A program made the translations under genes and the position numbers. A model generated the notes under the pieces. That model was given only the letters and a program-made list of their open reading frames with translations, ran no database searches and was not told the DNA's origin. A stretch of DNA of 17,957 nt from Candidatus Aminicenantes bacterium RBG_13_64_14 (GTDB lineage Bacteria > Acidobacteriota > Aminicenantia > Aminicenantales > Saccharicenantaceae), in assembly GCA_001773855.1 (NCBI GenBank), contig MEXZ01000119.1:401-18357 (forward strand). The letters are read 5' to 3'. Positions 1 to 7,310 of the stretch are shown here, piece after piece (the first letter of the stretch is position 1; the number at the start of each line of letters is the position of its first letter).

Positions 1-338
1 GAAAAATCCTTCTCCTTCCGCTCCATCGACTGGAACCGCCGCTCCAGGTTCTCCTCCTTGCTGAGGAGCCGGCGCTCGGTCTCGTTGATCTTGCGCTGCT
101 TTTCCCGGTTTTGGGCCTCTAATTCGTTCTGCCGGGCCAAGTCTTTCTCGCGGGCCTCGAGGGTCGCTTCCCGCTTGATCTTTTCCCCTTCATCCCGGGC
201 CTTGTCGATGACCGCCCGGGCTTCCTCCTGAGCTTCGACGGCCCGGCGGGAACCCTCCTTGCGCTTGAGCAGGAGGACGACGACCGCCCCCAGGAGAATG
301 GCGATAACGGCGATGCCGGCGTAATTGACCGGATTCAT
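1..338 (-). CDS. rny: Ribonuclease Y, N-terminal part (runs off the window)
   Basis: RNase Y is the membrane-anchored endoribonuclease that starts mRNA decay in many bacteria. The visible part is the first 112 codons. It opens MNPVNYAGIAVIAILLGAVV, one hydrophobic N-terminal membrane segment (about residues 5-24), followed by a basic stop-transfer patch (LLKRKEGSRR). A long charged coiled coil follows, including KINETERRLLSKEENLERR, which matches the conserved RNase Y linker. The KH and HD domains would lie outside the window. The start is fixed by an AGGAGG Shine-Dalgarno sequence 7 nt upstream of the ATG. It is the last visible gene of the minus-strand operon, 119 nt after zapA. The family assignment is firm even though the catalytic part is not visible. 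Confidence 0.9.
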   Translation of the reverse strand, partial: MNPVNYAGIAVIAILLGAVVVLLLKRKEGSRRAVEAQEEARAVIDKARDEGEKIKREATLEAREKDLARQNELEAQNREKQRKINETERRLLSKEENLERRFQSMERKEKDF

Positions 339-345
339 AGGATGA

Positions 346-370
346 CCTCCTCATCTATTTGAATGAGGAG
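346..370 (-). promoter_or_regulatory. Hairpin covering the rny ribosome-binding site
   Basis: On the minus strand, CTCCTCAT (370-363) can pair perfectly with ATGAGGAG (354-347) around an 8-nt loop. The downstream arm contains most of the rny Shine-Dalgarno sequence (AGGAGG, 351-346), so in the folded mRNA the ribosome site would be paired. The rest of the zapA-rny gap (371-457) is GC-rich, with several short palindromes such as GGACC-CCG-GGTCC but no U-run. I see no gene and no clear terminator in it. Confidence 0.45.
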
Positions 371-457
371 ACGCGAGGAAAGATAAGGAGGCGTCAGGTG
401 CCGGGGCCGGACCCGGGGTCCGCCCGTCCGGCGAGCCGGCCGCACGCGGCCTGCCCG

Positions 458-787
458 TCACGAAGGTGATTTATCGGCGTCCGTGTATGTATTTTCATCC
501 GCAAAGAGATGAACCTCCAAGCTTTCTATCTCCGTCTCCATGTGGCCAAGGGCCTCGTTCAGTTGATCGAGTTTCTTCTGGCTCAGGAACAACTCGTCCG
601 CGATGTTCAAGGCCGCCAGGACGGCGATCTTGGTCGTGTCCGCGGACTTGGATTTCACAGCCACTTCGTGCATCTTCTGATCAACGAGCGAAGTCAGGTG
701 GCCGATATATTTCTCATCCTCTTCTCCTTTGACGCGGATCTTGTATCGTTGTCCGAAGATTTCGATCTCGAGGATTCTTTCAGTCAT
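458..787 (-). CDS. zapA: Cell division protein ZapA
   Basis: ZapA binds FtsZ and bundles its filaments at the division site. The 109-residue protein has the family layout: an N-terminal beta-rich head (EIEIFGQRYKIRVKGEEDEKY), the conserved helix region KIAVLAALNIADELF, and a C-terminal coiled coil from about residue 68 to 95. Its length is normal for the family. Its ATG overlaps the TGA of the preceding coiled-coil gene by 4 nt (ATGA, 784-787), which implies translational coupling and fits a ZapB-ZapA pair. The last 15 residues are acidic and probably disordered. Co-transcription with pheST is a common arrangement for zapA. Confidence 0.92.
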   Translation of the reverse strand: MTERILEIEIFGQRYKIRVKGEEDEKYIGHLTSLVDQKMHEVAVKSKSADTTKIAVLAALNIADELFLSQKKLDQLNEALGHMETEIESLEVHLFADENTYTDADKSPS

Positions 788-1044
788 AAGCCGAGCTGAT
801 CGATCTGCCCGATGATGGCTTCGATCTTCCCCTTGATGATGTCCCGTTCGCCCTCGAACTTCTTCATCTCCTCGTCCATGCGGGTGAGCTTGCGGGCGTT
901 TTCCTCGAATTCCTTCTTTTCCGTCCGGAACTCCTTGAGCTGCTGCTTCAGCTTCTCGTTCTCGGTCGATAGCTTGTGGACGTGATCGACGACCTGTCCG
1001 ATCTTCCCTTCCAGTATTTTAATTCGCTCAAGTTCGGTTGTCAA
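784..1044 (-). CDS. ZapB-like small coiled-coil division protein
   Basis: An 86-residue protein that is almost entirely heptad-patterned coiled coil (about residues 5-80), rich in K, E and L. Its size and composition fit ZapB, which bridges ZapA to other divisome or chromosome proteins. Such short coiled coils show little sequence identity, so the name rests on size, coiled-coil character and position directly before zapA. The start codon is TTG (1044-1042), supported by a purine-rich GGGAGGGG sequence 4 nt upstream. The reading frame begins 17 nt inside the end of pheT, and its stop overlaps the zapA start. It could also be another type of coiled-coil scaffold protein. Confidence 0.75.
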   Translation of the reverse strand: MTTELERIKILEGKIGQVVDHVHKLSTENEKLKQQLKEFRTEKKEFEENARKLTRMDEEMKKFEGERDIIKGKIEAIIGQIDQLGL

Positions 1045-3091
1045 TTTTCCCCTCCCTCAGTTGGATGTTCAAGGTGGATCTCAGGTGGCCGACGATGTCC
1101 TGTTCGACGCGGTCCACTTCCTCGGCCACGAGCGTCCTCTGGGGATGCCGGAAGCGGAAGCGGACGGTCAAGCTGACCTTGGCCGCGGGGATGGACGGGC
1201 CGCTGAACCGGTCGCGGAGCTCGAACCCCTCGAGAAGAGAGGGGTTGAGCTTGGCCAGGGCCTGGCCGACCTCCTGATAGGCGATGCCCCTGTCCAGGAG
1301 GAACGACAGGTCGCGGCTGACCCCCGGGAATTTCGGGACCGGCGCGTACTGGAAGATCCGGGGTGTCTTCTCGAACAGGCTGGTCAGGTCCACCTCGGCG
1401 GCGAAAACGGTCCGGTCGCCCGCCGATGCGGCCGCAAGCGACTTCCGGAGGGCGCCGAGACAGCCGACCGCCAGGCCCTTGTACAGGAGCGCCAGGGCCT
1501 GGCCGGGTTCGAAATGGGGGTGGTCCCGGTCCTCGAACGCGACGGGCTCGAAGCGGAGCGCCTCCATCAGCGCCTCGATGGCGCCCTTGAGGACGTAGAA
1601 ATCGGTCTCTGCCGGGGCCGAGGTCCAGCCCGCCCCGGGCAGGAGCCCGGTCGTGAGCAGGCCGAGGTGGAGCTCCTCGCGGTGCTTGTCCCCTTCCCAA
1701 TAAAAAACGTCCCCCAGCTCAAAGACGTGGACCCCCTCGAGTCCCCGGTTGAGGTTCCAGGCCGCGTTCTCGAGAAGTCCAGGGAGAAGCGTCGTGCGCA
1801 ACACGGACGCCCGGCTCGAGATGGGGTTCTGGATGTCCACGGGTCGCAGGCCGCTCCCCGCCGCCGCTTCCTTTTCCGGGTCGGCGAAGCTCCAGTTGAT
1901 GACCTCGTCGAAGCCCTGGCCGAGCAGGGTCTGCCGGATCTTCCCGAGACGTTCCCTCTTCCTGTTGACGCTCAGGTCGAACGAACGGACCGGTGAGAAT
2001 TCCGAGGGGATTCGGTCGTAGCCGTAGAATCGGGCGACCTCCTCGATGAGGTCCGCTTCCAGCCCGACGTCCACCCGGAAGGTAGGGGCCTCCACCCGCC
2101 AGACGCCCTTGTGGGTGCCCTCGACGCGGAAGCCCAGGCGCCCCAGGACTTCGACGACGAAGCTCTCGGGGACGTCGACGCCCAGCAGCTCGGCGATCCG
2201 CCGCAGGCGGAGCCGCACGAATTTTGGCTGGTGCGGCTTTGGATAGACGTCGATGAGACCCCTTGAGGCCTGGCCGCCCATCTGCGTCAGGAGCGACGCG
2301 GCCATGAGCGCGGCCTGCGGCGCGAAGCCGACATCCGCCCCCCGCTCGAAACGGTAGGAAGCGTCGGTCGAGAGGCCCAGTTTCTTGGCCGTCTTGCGGA
2401 TCCCGACCGGATCGAAATTGGCGCTTTCGATGAAGACGTCCCGGGTCGCGCCGGTGATCCCGGAGGCCTCGCCGCCGATGACGCCGGCCAGGGCCACCGG
2501 CCGGGATTCGTCGGCGATGACGAGCATGTCGGTCGTAAGCTCGAGCGTCCGGCCGTCGAGGTCTTTCAGCGTCTCGCCCCGTTTCGCCTTACGGACGACG
2601 ATCCGGCCGCCGCCGATCTTTCCGAAATCGAAGGTGTGGATGGGCTGGGCCGTGGCGAAGAGCACGTAATTCGAGACGTCGACGACGTTGTTGATCGGCC
2701 GGAGGCCCATGGCCTCGATCCGGCGTTCCAGCCAGTCGGGAGACGGGCCGACCGGGACGTCCCGGACGACGAGGCCGCAGTAACGGGGGCAAAGGCTTTC
2801 GCTCAAGATCTGAACCTCGGCGATTTCCGTCGTGGCCTGGGGGAGCTCGGCGAGCGGCCAGTTCTTTTCATTGAGGGAAAGCCCAAGCATAGCCCCGATC
2901 TCCCGGGCGACGCCGAGGTGGCCGAGTGTGTCCGGCCGGTTGGCGTAGGTCTCGAGGTCGAGGACCGCGTCCCCGTCCCTCTCCTCGACCGTGTCGGCGA
3001 CGAGGCCGATCATGGTCAGCCTGTCGAGGAGCTCCTGGCGGGGGATGTCCACCGTGACGAACTCGCGAATCCAGTCCAGGCTGATCTTCAT
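1028..3091 (-). CDS. pheT: Phenylalanyl-tRNA synthetase beta subunit, short form
   Basis: PheT pairs with PheS in an alpha2-beta2 enzyme that charges tRNA-Phe. It carries the B3/B4 editing module, visible here around LRPINNVVDVSNYVLFATAQ (residues about 130-150). Further on are the B5 domain, the catalytic-like B6/B7 fold (LIEEVARFYGYDRIP, then PISSRASVLRTTLLPGLL), and a C-terminal ferredoxin-like anticodon-binding domain (KFPGVSRDLSFLLD to the end). At 687 residues it is about 100 shorter than the usual 790-800. The gap is precise: after the N-terminal segment MKISLDWIREF...VEERDG (residue 40) the sequence goes straight to VLDLETYANRPDTLGHLGVA. The EMAPII-like OB-fold tRNA-binding domain normally found there is missing. 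The start overlaps the pheS stop by 4 nt (ATGA). Confidence 0.97.
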   Translation of the reverse strand: MKISLDWIREFVTVDIPRQELLDRLTMIGLVADTVEERDGDAVLDLETYANRPDTLGHLGVAREIGAMLGLSLNEKNWPLAELPQATTEIAEVQILSESLCPRYCGLVVRDVPVGPSPDWLERRIEAMGLRPINNVVDVSNYVLFATAQPIHTFDFGKIGGGRIVVRKAKRGETLKDLDGRTLELTTDMLVIADESRPVALAGVIGGEASGITGATRDVFIESANFDPVGIRKTAKKLGLSTDASYRFERGADVGFAPQAALMAASLLTQMGGQASRGLIDVYPKPHQPKFVRLRLRRIAELLGVDVPESFVVEVLGRLGFRVEGTHKGVWRVEAPTFRVDVGLEADLIEEVARFYGYDRIPSEFSPVRSFDLSVNRKRERLGKIRQTLLGQGFDEVINWSFADPEKEAAAGSGLRPVDIQNPISSRASVLRTTLLPGLLENAAWNLNRGLEGVHVFELGDVFYWEGDKHREELHLGLLTTGLLPGAGWTSAPAETDFYVLKGAIEALMEALRFEPVAFEDRDHPHFEPGQALALLYKGLAVGCLGALRKSLAAASAGDRTVFAAEVDLTSLFEKTPRIFQYAPVPKFPGVSRDLSFLLDRGIAYQEVGQALAKLNPSLLEGFELRDRFSGPSIPAAKVSLTVRFRFRHPQRTLVAEEVDRVEQDIVGHLRSTLNIQLREGKIDNRT

Positions 3092-4122
3092 TTCGCCCCG
3101 AATTGCCGGAGGAACCTCAGGTCGTTCTCGTAGAAATGCCGCATCTCGGTGATGCCGTAGGCGAACATGGCCGTCCGGTCGATGCCCAGCCCGAAGGCCC
3201 AGCCGGAATATTTTTCAGGGTCGATGTTGACGTTCTTGAGGACCTGGGGGTTGACCATGCCCGAGCCGAGGATCTCTTTCCAGCCCGTCCCGCCGCAGAC
3301 CCGGCACGACGGGTCCTTGCCGTCGCAGACGATGCACTCGATGTCGACCTCGGCCGAGGGCTCGGTGAAGGGGAAGAAGCTCGGCCGGAAGCGAACCTTG
3401 ATCTTCTCCCCGAACAAGGCCCGGATGAAGTATTCGAGCGTCCCCTTGAGGTGGGCGAAGGTGGCGCCCTCGTCGACGACCAGGCCCTCGACCTGCATGA
3501 ACATCGGCAGGTGCGTCGGGTCGGGCGTCTCCCGGCGGAAGACACGGCCGGGGATGATGATCCGGATAGGCGGCTTTTTTTTCTCCATGACCCGGATCTG
3601 AACGGGCGAAGTATGGGTTCGCAGAAGGAGGTCGTCCTTGATGTAGAGCGTGTCCCAGCTGTCCCGGGCCGGGTGGTGGGGCGGGAAATTGAGGGCCTCG
3701 AAATTGTAGTAATCGGTCTCGATCTCCGGTCCCTCCTCGATGGCGAAGCCCATCCCGAGGAAGATGTTCTCGATCTCCTGCTGGAAGAGGACGAGCGGGT
3801 GGGGAGCCCCGACGTATTTTTTCCGGCCGGGGAGCGTCAAGTCCATGGCCCGGGCCGGGCGGCCGTCCGACCGGACCTTGCCCTCCAAGGCCAGAAGCCC
3901 ATCCTGGACGAAGGTCTTGAACGCGTTGACCTGCCGGCCCGCTTCGCGCTTGTCCTCCGCGGGCACGGTCTTGAGGTCTTCGAACAGAAGGGTGACGTGG
4001 CCCTTCTTGCGGCCCAGGAAGGCGGTCCGGAGCTCTTCGAGGGATTTCGCGTCGCCGACCTTTAGGGCCTCCGCCTCGAACGCTTTCCGGAGACCTTCGA
4101 TCCGGTCCTTGAGATCCGCCAT
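3088..4122 (-). CDS. pheS: Phenylalanyl-tRNA synthetase alpha subunit
   Basis: This is the catalytic subunit of PheRS, class II, 344 residues. The N-terminal coiled coil (about 1-90) normally grips the tRNA. The catalytic core has motif 2-like VFRRETPDPTHLPMFMQVEG (194-213), the FNFEALN-type motif at YNFEALNFPPHHPARD (139-154), and motif 3 at GWAFGLGIDRTAMFAYGI (307-324). A four-cysteine knuckle lies at C263, C266, C273 and C276 (C-x2-C-x6-C-x2-C). Similar inserts occur in many bacterial PheS proteins and could bind zinc. The gene starts 9 nt after rplT and ends overlapping pheT. The ATG follows GGAG directly, so initiation probably depends on coupling with rplT. Confidence 0.97.
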   Translation of the reverse strand: MADLKDRIEGLRKAFEAEALKVGDAKSLEELRTAFLGRKKGHVTLLFEDLKTVPAEDKREAGRQVNAFKTFVQDGLLALEGKVRSDGRPARAMDLTLPGRKKYVGAPHPLVLFQQEIENIFLGMGFAIEEGPEIETDYYNFEALNFPPHHPARDSWDTLYIKDDLLLRTHTSPVQIRVMEKKKPPIRIIIPGRVFRRETPDPTHLPMFMQVEGLVVDEGATFAHLKGTLEYFIRALFGEKIKVRFRPSFFPFTEPSAEVDIECIVCDGKDPSCRVCGGTGWKEILGSGMVNPQVLKNVNIDPEKYSGWAFGLGIDRTAMFAYGITEMRHFYENDLRFLRQFGAK

Positions 4123-4131
4123 CTCCGGCAG

Positions 4132-4488
4132 CTAAACCGCTGTATCTTTCGCCTTGCGGGCCAGGTGGGCGAACGTTTCGGGAGCGTTGACGGCCAGTTC
4201 GGCCAGGATCTTGCGGTCCAGCTCGATGCCCAGGGTCTTCAGGCCCCGGATGAATCGGCTGTACGAGGTCCCGTTGATGATGGCCGCCGCCTTGATCCGG
4301 ACGATCCAGAGGCTGCGGAAATCCCGCTTTTTGGCCCGCCGGTCGCGGTAGGCGTAAAGCAGGGACTTCTCGACCGCCTCCTTGGCCGTCCTGTAGTTGC
4401 GGCTCTTGGCGCCGAAGTATCCCTTGGCCAGGCCGAGGACTTTCCTCCGCCGGTCTCGTCTTTTAGTGCTGCGTTTTACGCGGGGCAT
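4132..4488 (-). CDS. rplT: 50S ribosomal protein L20
   Basis: L20 binds 23S rRNA early in large-subunit assembly and in many bacteria represses its own operon by binding the mRNA. The 118-residue product starts [20 protein letters not shown], a very basic N-terminal extension, followed by the conserved [20 protein letters not shown] and the globular C-terminal domain ([20 protein letters not shown]). The length is standard. An AAGGAG ribosome site lies 6 nt before the ATG. It sits in the classical infC-rpmI-rplT order, 27 nt after rpmI. I could not identify an L20-binding pseudoknot in the short leader. Confidence 0.98.
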   Translation of the reverse strand: MPRVKRSTKRRDRRRKVLGLAKGYFGAKSRNYRTAKEAVEKSLLYAYRDRRAKKRDFRSLWIVRIKAAAIINGTSYSRFIRGLKTLGIELDRKILAELAVNAPETFAHLARKAKDTAV

Positions 4489-4515
4489 GGTCGTCTCCTT
4501 GGGCGCGGGGCGCCG

Positions 4516-4716
4516 TTACATCTCGTACGGGAGCATGGTCTTGAGGGCTTTGCGGTCGGCCGGGCTGGCGACGGCCTTCTTGCCCAGGTGCCGCTTGCGC
4601 TTGGAGGCCTTCTTGGTCAGGATGTGGCTTTTATTCGCCTTGGCGTGGAGAAACTTTTTCTTCGCCGTGACCTTGAACCTCTTTTGCGCTCCCTTGTGGG
4701 TTTTTAACTTTGGCAT
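4516..4716 (-). CDS. rpmI: 50S ribosomal protein L35
   Basis: L35 is a small basic protein of the large subunit. The 66 residues ([20 protein letters not shown] to the end MLPYEM) match the family in length and sequence, including [20 protein letters not shown]. The ATG at 4716 is chosen because [10 protein letters not shown] is the universal N-terminus and AGGAGG lies 5 nt upstream. The open frame continues upstream to 4869, but that part is a shadow of infC. The first 86 nt of rpmI lie inside the 3' end of infC in another frame, so its ribosome site is in translated infC sequence. Confidence 0.96.
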   Translation of the reverse strand: MPKLKTHKGAQKRFKVTAKKKFLHAKANKSHILTKKASKRKRHLGKKAVASPADRKALKTMLPYEM

Positions 4717-5272
4717 CTTTTCCTCCTGATTTCGTGGGGACCAGCAGAGCGGAAACGGCCCAATCCTGCTTCCGGGCCGAACCATCTTGAGTCGCCAGCT
4801 CCTTAACGTCGGCGAGGACCCTGTCGAGGACCTGATATCCGAGCTCCGGCTTCTGCTTTTCGCGGCCACGCAGCATGACGGTGATCTTGACCTTGTTGCC
4901 TTCCCCGAGGAAGCGCTTGACGTGATTCATCTTGAAGTCATAGTCGTGGACGCTGATCTTGGGGCGGAACTTGATCTCCTTGATCTGGATCTGCTTCTGG
5001 TGCTTTTTGGCCTCGTGGTCCTTCTTATGCTGTTCGTACAGGAACTTGCCGTAGTCCGTGATCTTGCAGACGGGGGGCTGGGCCGTGGGCGCGATCTCGA
5101 CGAGATCGAGGCCCCGCTCGCGGGCCATCTGGATGGCCTGGCTCGTGGGCAGGACACCGAGGGCGTTTTTCTCCTCGTCGATGACCCGGACCTCCTTCGC
5201 TCCGATCATCTCATTCGTCCGGTGGGGCTTCGCCTTGGCGACCGCAGGATAATAAGAGTGTCTCTTGAAAAT
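4631..5272 (-). CDS. infC: Translation initiation factor IF-3 (AUU start)
   Basis: IF-3 binds the 30S subunit, checks start codons and keeps subunits apart. The N-domain is clear ([40 protein letters not shown]) and the C-domain follows ([20 protein letters not shown]). The first ATG in frame (5209) is too late, because the residues just before it read [13 protein letters not shown], matching the conserved RVNEQIRAKEVRV of the family. Reading back, an ATT codon at 5272-5270 has AGGAGG 6 nt upstream, giving 213 residues and no better candidate. AUU is the classical, self-discriminating infC start. The C-terminus is long: after the usual final strand (ALLVPTK) about 30 extra residues run into rpmI in a different frame. 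Confidence 0.93.
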   Translation of the reverse strand: MFKRHSYYPAVAKAKPHRTNEMIGAKEVRVIDEEKNALGVLPTSQAIQMARERGLDLVEIAPTAQPPVCKITDYGKFLYEQHKKDHEAKKHQKQIQIKEIKFRPKISVHDYDFKMNHVKRFLGEGNKVKITVMLRGREKQKPELGYQVLDRVLADVKELATQDGSARKQDWAVSALLVPTKSGGKDAKVKNPQGSAKEVQGHGEEKVSPRQGE

Positions 5273-5284
5273 GTCGGTCCTCCT
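5270..5284 (-). promoter_or_regulatory. infC ribosome site and AUU start codon
   Basis: AGGAGG (5284-5279), a 6-nt spacer, then ATT (5272-5270). The Shine-Dalgarno sequence directly abuts the thrS TAG stop (5287-5285), so infC translation is tightly linked to the end of thrS. In E. coli, IF-3 rejects its own AUU start when abundant. The same autoregulation is the natural reading here, although only the codon and spacing are seen. Confidence 0.85.
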
Positions 5285-7045
5285 CTAGAAATTCATCGTT
5301 GAAATTTTATTCTGATGGAATTCCTTGGCTTTTTCAAGGAAAAGGGCGACGTCCACTTCGCCCTTGTCCCCCTGACCGTGGACACGGAGGGAGGCGCTCC
5401 GGCGCTCGACCTCCTTGTCGCCGACGACCAGGATGAGCGGGATCTTCTGGACCTCCGCCTCGCGGATCTTCTTGCCGACCTTCTCCCGGCTGAGGTCGAC
5501 CGTCGATCGCAGGCCGTTCGCCTGGAGCATCCGGTCGAGGGACCGGGCGTAGTTCTCGTGGCGCTCGGCGATCGGCAGGACGACGGCCTGGACGGGAGCG
5601 AGCCAGAGGGGAAAGCTCCCGTTATAGTGCTCGATGAGGACGCCGAAGAACCGCTCCAGGGAACCGAGCAGGGCCCGGTGGACCATGTAGGGCCGGTGCT
5701 CCTTCCCGTCCTCGCCGACGAAGGTCATGTCGAAGCGCTCCGACATGTTGAAGTCGAACTGGATGGTCGTGCACTGCCAGAGCCGGCCGAGGGCGTCCTT
5801 GATCTTGATGTCGATCTTGGGGCCGTAGAAGACGGCCTCTCCCTCCATCCGCTCGTAGGCGAGGCCCCGGGTCTCGAGGGCCTTGACGAGCGACGCCTCG
5901 GCCCGGCACCAGAGGTCGTCCGCGCCGCAGTACTTGGCCGGGTTCTTCGGGTCGCGCACCGACAGCTCGATCTTGTTGTCGGTGAAGCCGAAATCGGCCA
6001 GGAGGGAGACCGAGAAATCGAGGACCCGGAGGATCTCTTCTTCGATCTGCCCGGGAGTGCAGATGATGTGGGCGTCGTCCTGCGTAAAGCCGCGGACGCG
6101 GAGCAGGCCGTGGAGGGTGCCGCTGCGCTCGTAGCGGTAGACGGTCCCGAGCTCCGCCCAGCGGAGGGGCAGGTCCCGGTACGAACGCATCCGGGACTTG
6201 TAGATCTGGATGTGGAAGGGGCAGTTCATTGGTTTCAGGTAGTAGGCTTGGTCGTCGATGTCCATCGGCGAATACATGCTGTCCTTGTAGAAGCCGAGGT
6301 GGCCCGAGGTCTGCCAGAGGGCCGCCCGCCCGATGTGGGGGGTGAACAGGATGTCGTAACCGCCGGCCCAATGGCGTTCCCGCCAGTGCTGCTCGATGAC
6401 GGCCCGGACGCGCGCGCCCTTGGGATGCCAGAGGATGAGGCCGCCGCCAAGTTCGTCGTTGGTGCTGAAGAGGTCGAGCTCCGCGCCGAGCCGGCGGTGA
6501 TCGCGCTTCTTGGCCTCTTCGAGCAGGCGCAGGTGGTCTTCGAGCTCCTTCTTGGAGAAAGAGACCGTTCCGTAGATCCGCTGCATCTGCGGTCCCCGCT
6601 CGTCGCCCTTCCAGTAGGCCCCCGACACCGAGAGCAGCTTGACGTGCTGGAGGGCGCCGGTGGAGGGCACGTGAGGGCCGAGGCAGAAATCGGCGAACGG
6701 CCCCTGCCGGTAGACGGTCACGGTCGCCTCGCCTTTCTCCCGGATGAGCTCGACCTTGAGCTCCTGCTTCTTTTCCTCGAACATCCGGACGGCTTCTTCC
6801 TTGGCCAGAACGAGCCGCTCGACGGGGACGTTCTCCCGGGCGAGCTCCTTCATCCGCTTCTCGATGGCTTCCAGGTCCTCGGGCGTGAAGGCCTTCTCCC
6901 GGAGGAAGTCGTAATAGTAGCCGGTTTCGACGGCCGGCCCGATGCCGGTCTTGGTCTCGGGGTAGAGGTCCAGGACGGCGTGCGCCAGGAGGTGCGCGGC
7001 GCTGTGCCTCAGAACGTCGATTGTCATACCGGTTTCGTCACTCAT
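5285..7045 (-). CDS. thrS: Threonyl-tRNA synthetase without TGS domain
   Basis: Class II synthetase charging tRNA-Thr, 586 residues against a usual 640. The first recognisable module is the editing domain, with its zinc-like ligands H14, H18 (HSAAH) and C121, H125 (CLGPH) all present. The catalytic domain has the zinc ligands C275 (MNCPFH), H326 (DDAHI) and H456 (MVHRALL), and motif 2 around VYRYERSGTLHGLLRVRGFT. The C-terminal anticodon-binding domain begins about residue 478 (LAPVQAVVLPIAERH). The N-terminal TGS domain (about 60 residues) is absent. An in-frame TAG lies 6 nt before the ATG and a tRNA gene lies 88 nt upstream, so there is no room for it. The ribosome site is weak. Transcription probably comes from the tRNA promoter. 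Confidence 0.97.
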   Translation of the reverse strand: MSDETGMTIDVLRHSAAHLLAHAVLDLYPETKTGIGPAVETGYYYDFLREKAFTPEDLEAIEKRMKELARENVPVERLVLAKEEAVRMFEEKKQELKVELIREKGEATVTVYRQGPFADFCLGPHVPSTGALQHVKLLSVSGAYWKGDERGPQMQRIYGTVSFSKKELEDHLRLLEEAKKRDHRRLGAELDLFSTNDELGGGLILWHPKGARVRAVIEQHWRERHWAGGYDILFTPHIGRAALWQTSGHLGFYKDSMYSPMDIDDQAYYLKPMNCPFHIQIYKSRMRSYRDLPLRWAELGTVYRYERSGTLHGLLRVRGFTQDDAHIICTPGQIEEEILRVLDFSVSLLADFGFTDNKIELSVRDPKNPAKYCGADDLWCRAEASLVKALETRGLAYERMEGEAVFYGPKIDIKIKDALGRLWQCTTIQFDFNMSERFDMTFVGEDGKEHRPYMVHRALLGSLERFFGVLIEHYNGSFPLWLAPVQAVVLPIAERHENYARSLDRMLQANGLRSTVDLSREKVGKKIREAEVQKIPLILVVGDKEVERRSASLRVHGQGDKGEVDVALFLEKAKEFHQNKISTMNF

Positions 7046-7083
7046 TCTCTATGTCCGCTGTGGTTCACAAGGGCAGGCGAGTC

Positions 7084-7114
7084 AATTCCGGCCGGTCCGA
7101 CGGCCCCTTGAATT
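7084..7114 (-). other. Imperfect hairpin between tRNA-Val and thrS
   Basis: The 87-nt gap between the tRNA 3' end and thrS can form a stem of AATTC/GAATT (7114-7110 with 7088-7084) plus GGCCG/CGGCC (7105-7101 with 7094-7090) around a 6-nt loop, with a short asymmetric bulge. No U-run follows, so it is unlikely to be a terminator. It may help RNase processing release the tRNA or act as a thrS leader structure. Confidence 0.3.
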
Positions 7115-7132
7115 CTGACCGCTTGATTCTCG

Positions 7133-7207
7133 TGGTAGGCGCGGAGGGGATTGAACCCACGGCCTCTTCCGTGTCAGGGAAGCGCTCTCCCACTGAGCTA
7201 CGCGCCT
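7133..7207 (-). tRNA. tRNA-Val, anticodon GAC
   Basis: All arms fold. Acceptor is AGGCGCG with CGCGCCT (7 bp), then discriminator A and an encoded CCA. The D stem is GCTC/GAGC, the anticodon stem CTTCC/GGAAG, and its loop CTGACAC gives anticodon GAC (valine, GUC/GUU). The T arm is GTGGG-TTCAATC-CCCTC, with one U-U mismatch at the second pair. The variable region has five bases and the total is 75 nt including CCA. It is the first gene of the minus-strand translation operon, about 20 nt after the predicted transcription start. Confidence 0.95.
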
Positions 7208-7232
7208 AACTTTCGCTTTTTAAGGCTGTTAT

Positions 7233-7261
7233 ATATTAAGGAAATCGGGTGAAACTGTCAA
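7233..7261 (-). promoter_or_regulatory. Sigma70-type promoter for tRNA-Val and the thrS operon
   Basis: On the minus strand a perfect -35 TTGACA (7261-7256), a 17-nt spacer and a near-consensus -10 TAATAT (7238-7233). The expected transcription start near 7226 is about 20 nt before the tRNA. No comparably strong promoter was seen further down the operon, so this one may drive the whole block through zapA and rny. Confidence 0.85.
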
Positions 7262-7284
7262 CACGACGCACAACCTCTTCTTTC

Positions 7285-7293
7285 TGTTATAAT
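7285..7293 (+). promoter_or_regulatory. Extended -10 promoter for the phosphoesterase gene
   Basis: TGTTATAAT is a consensus -10 (TATAAT, 7288-7293) with the extended TGn motif just upstream. The -35 region around 7265-7270 is poor, which is usual for extended -10 promoters. Transcription would start near 7300, leaving a leader of only about 11 nt. It is back to back with the tRNA-Val promoter in a 103-nt divergent region. Confidence 0.65.
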
Positions 7294-7310
7294 AAACTCG
7301 GAAAGTCGCC

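Noticed and set aside
339-457. 6S RNA between zapA and the next gene, as in proteobacteria
   Set aside because: The gap is only 119 nt and does not fold into the long rod with a central bubble; there is also no promoter for it.
4717-4869. Upstream extension of rpmI
   Set aside because: It lies within infC in another frame, and L35 starts universally at [14 protein letters not shown] sequence with a good ribosome site here.
5315-7111. 598-codon open frame on the plus strand opposite thrS
   Set aside because: Same reason: antisense shadow of a well-conserved synthetase, with typical shadow composition.
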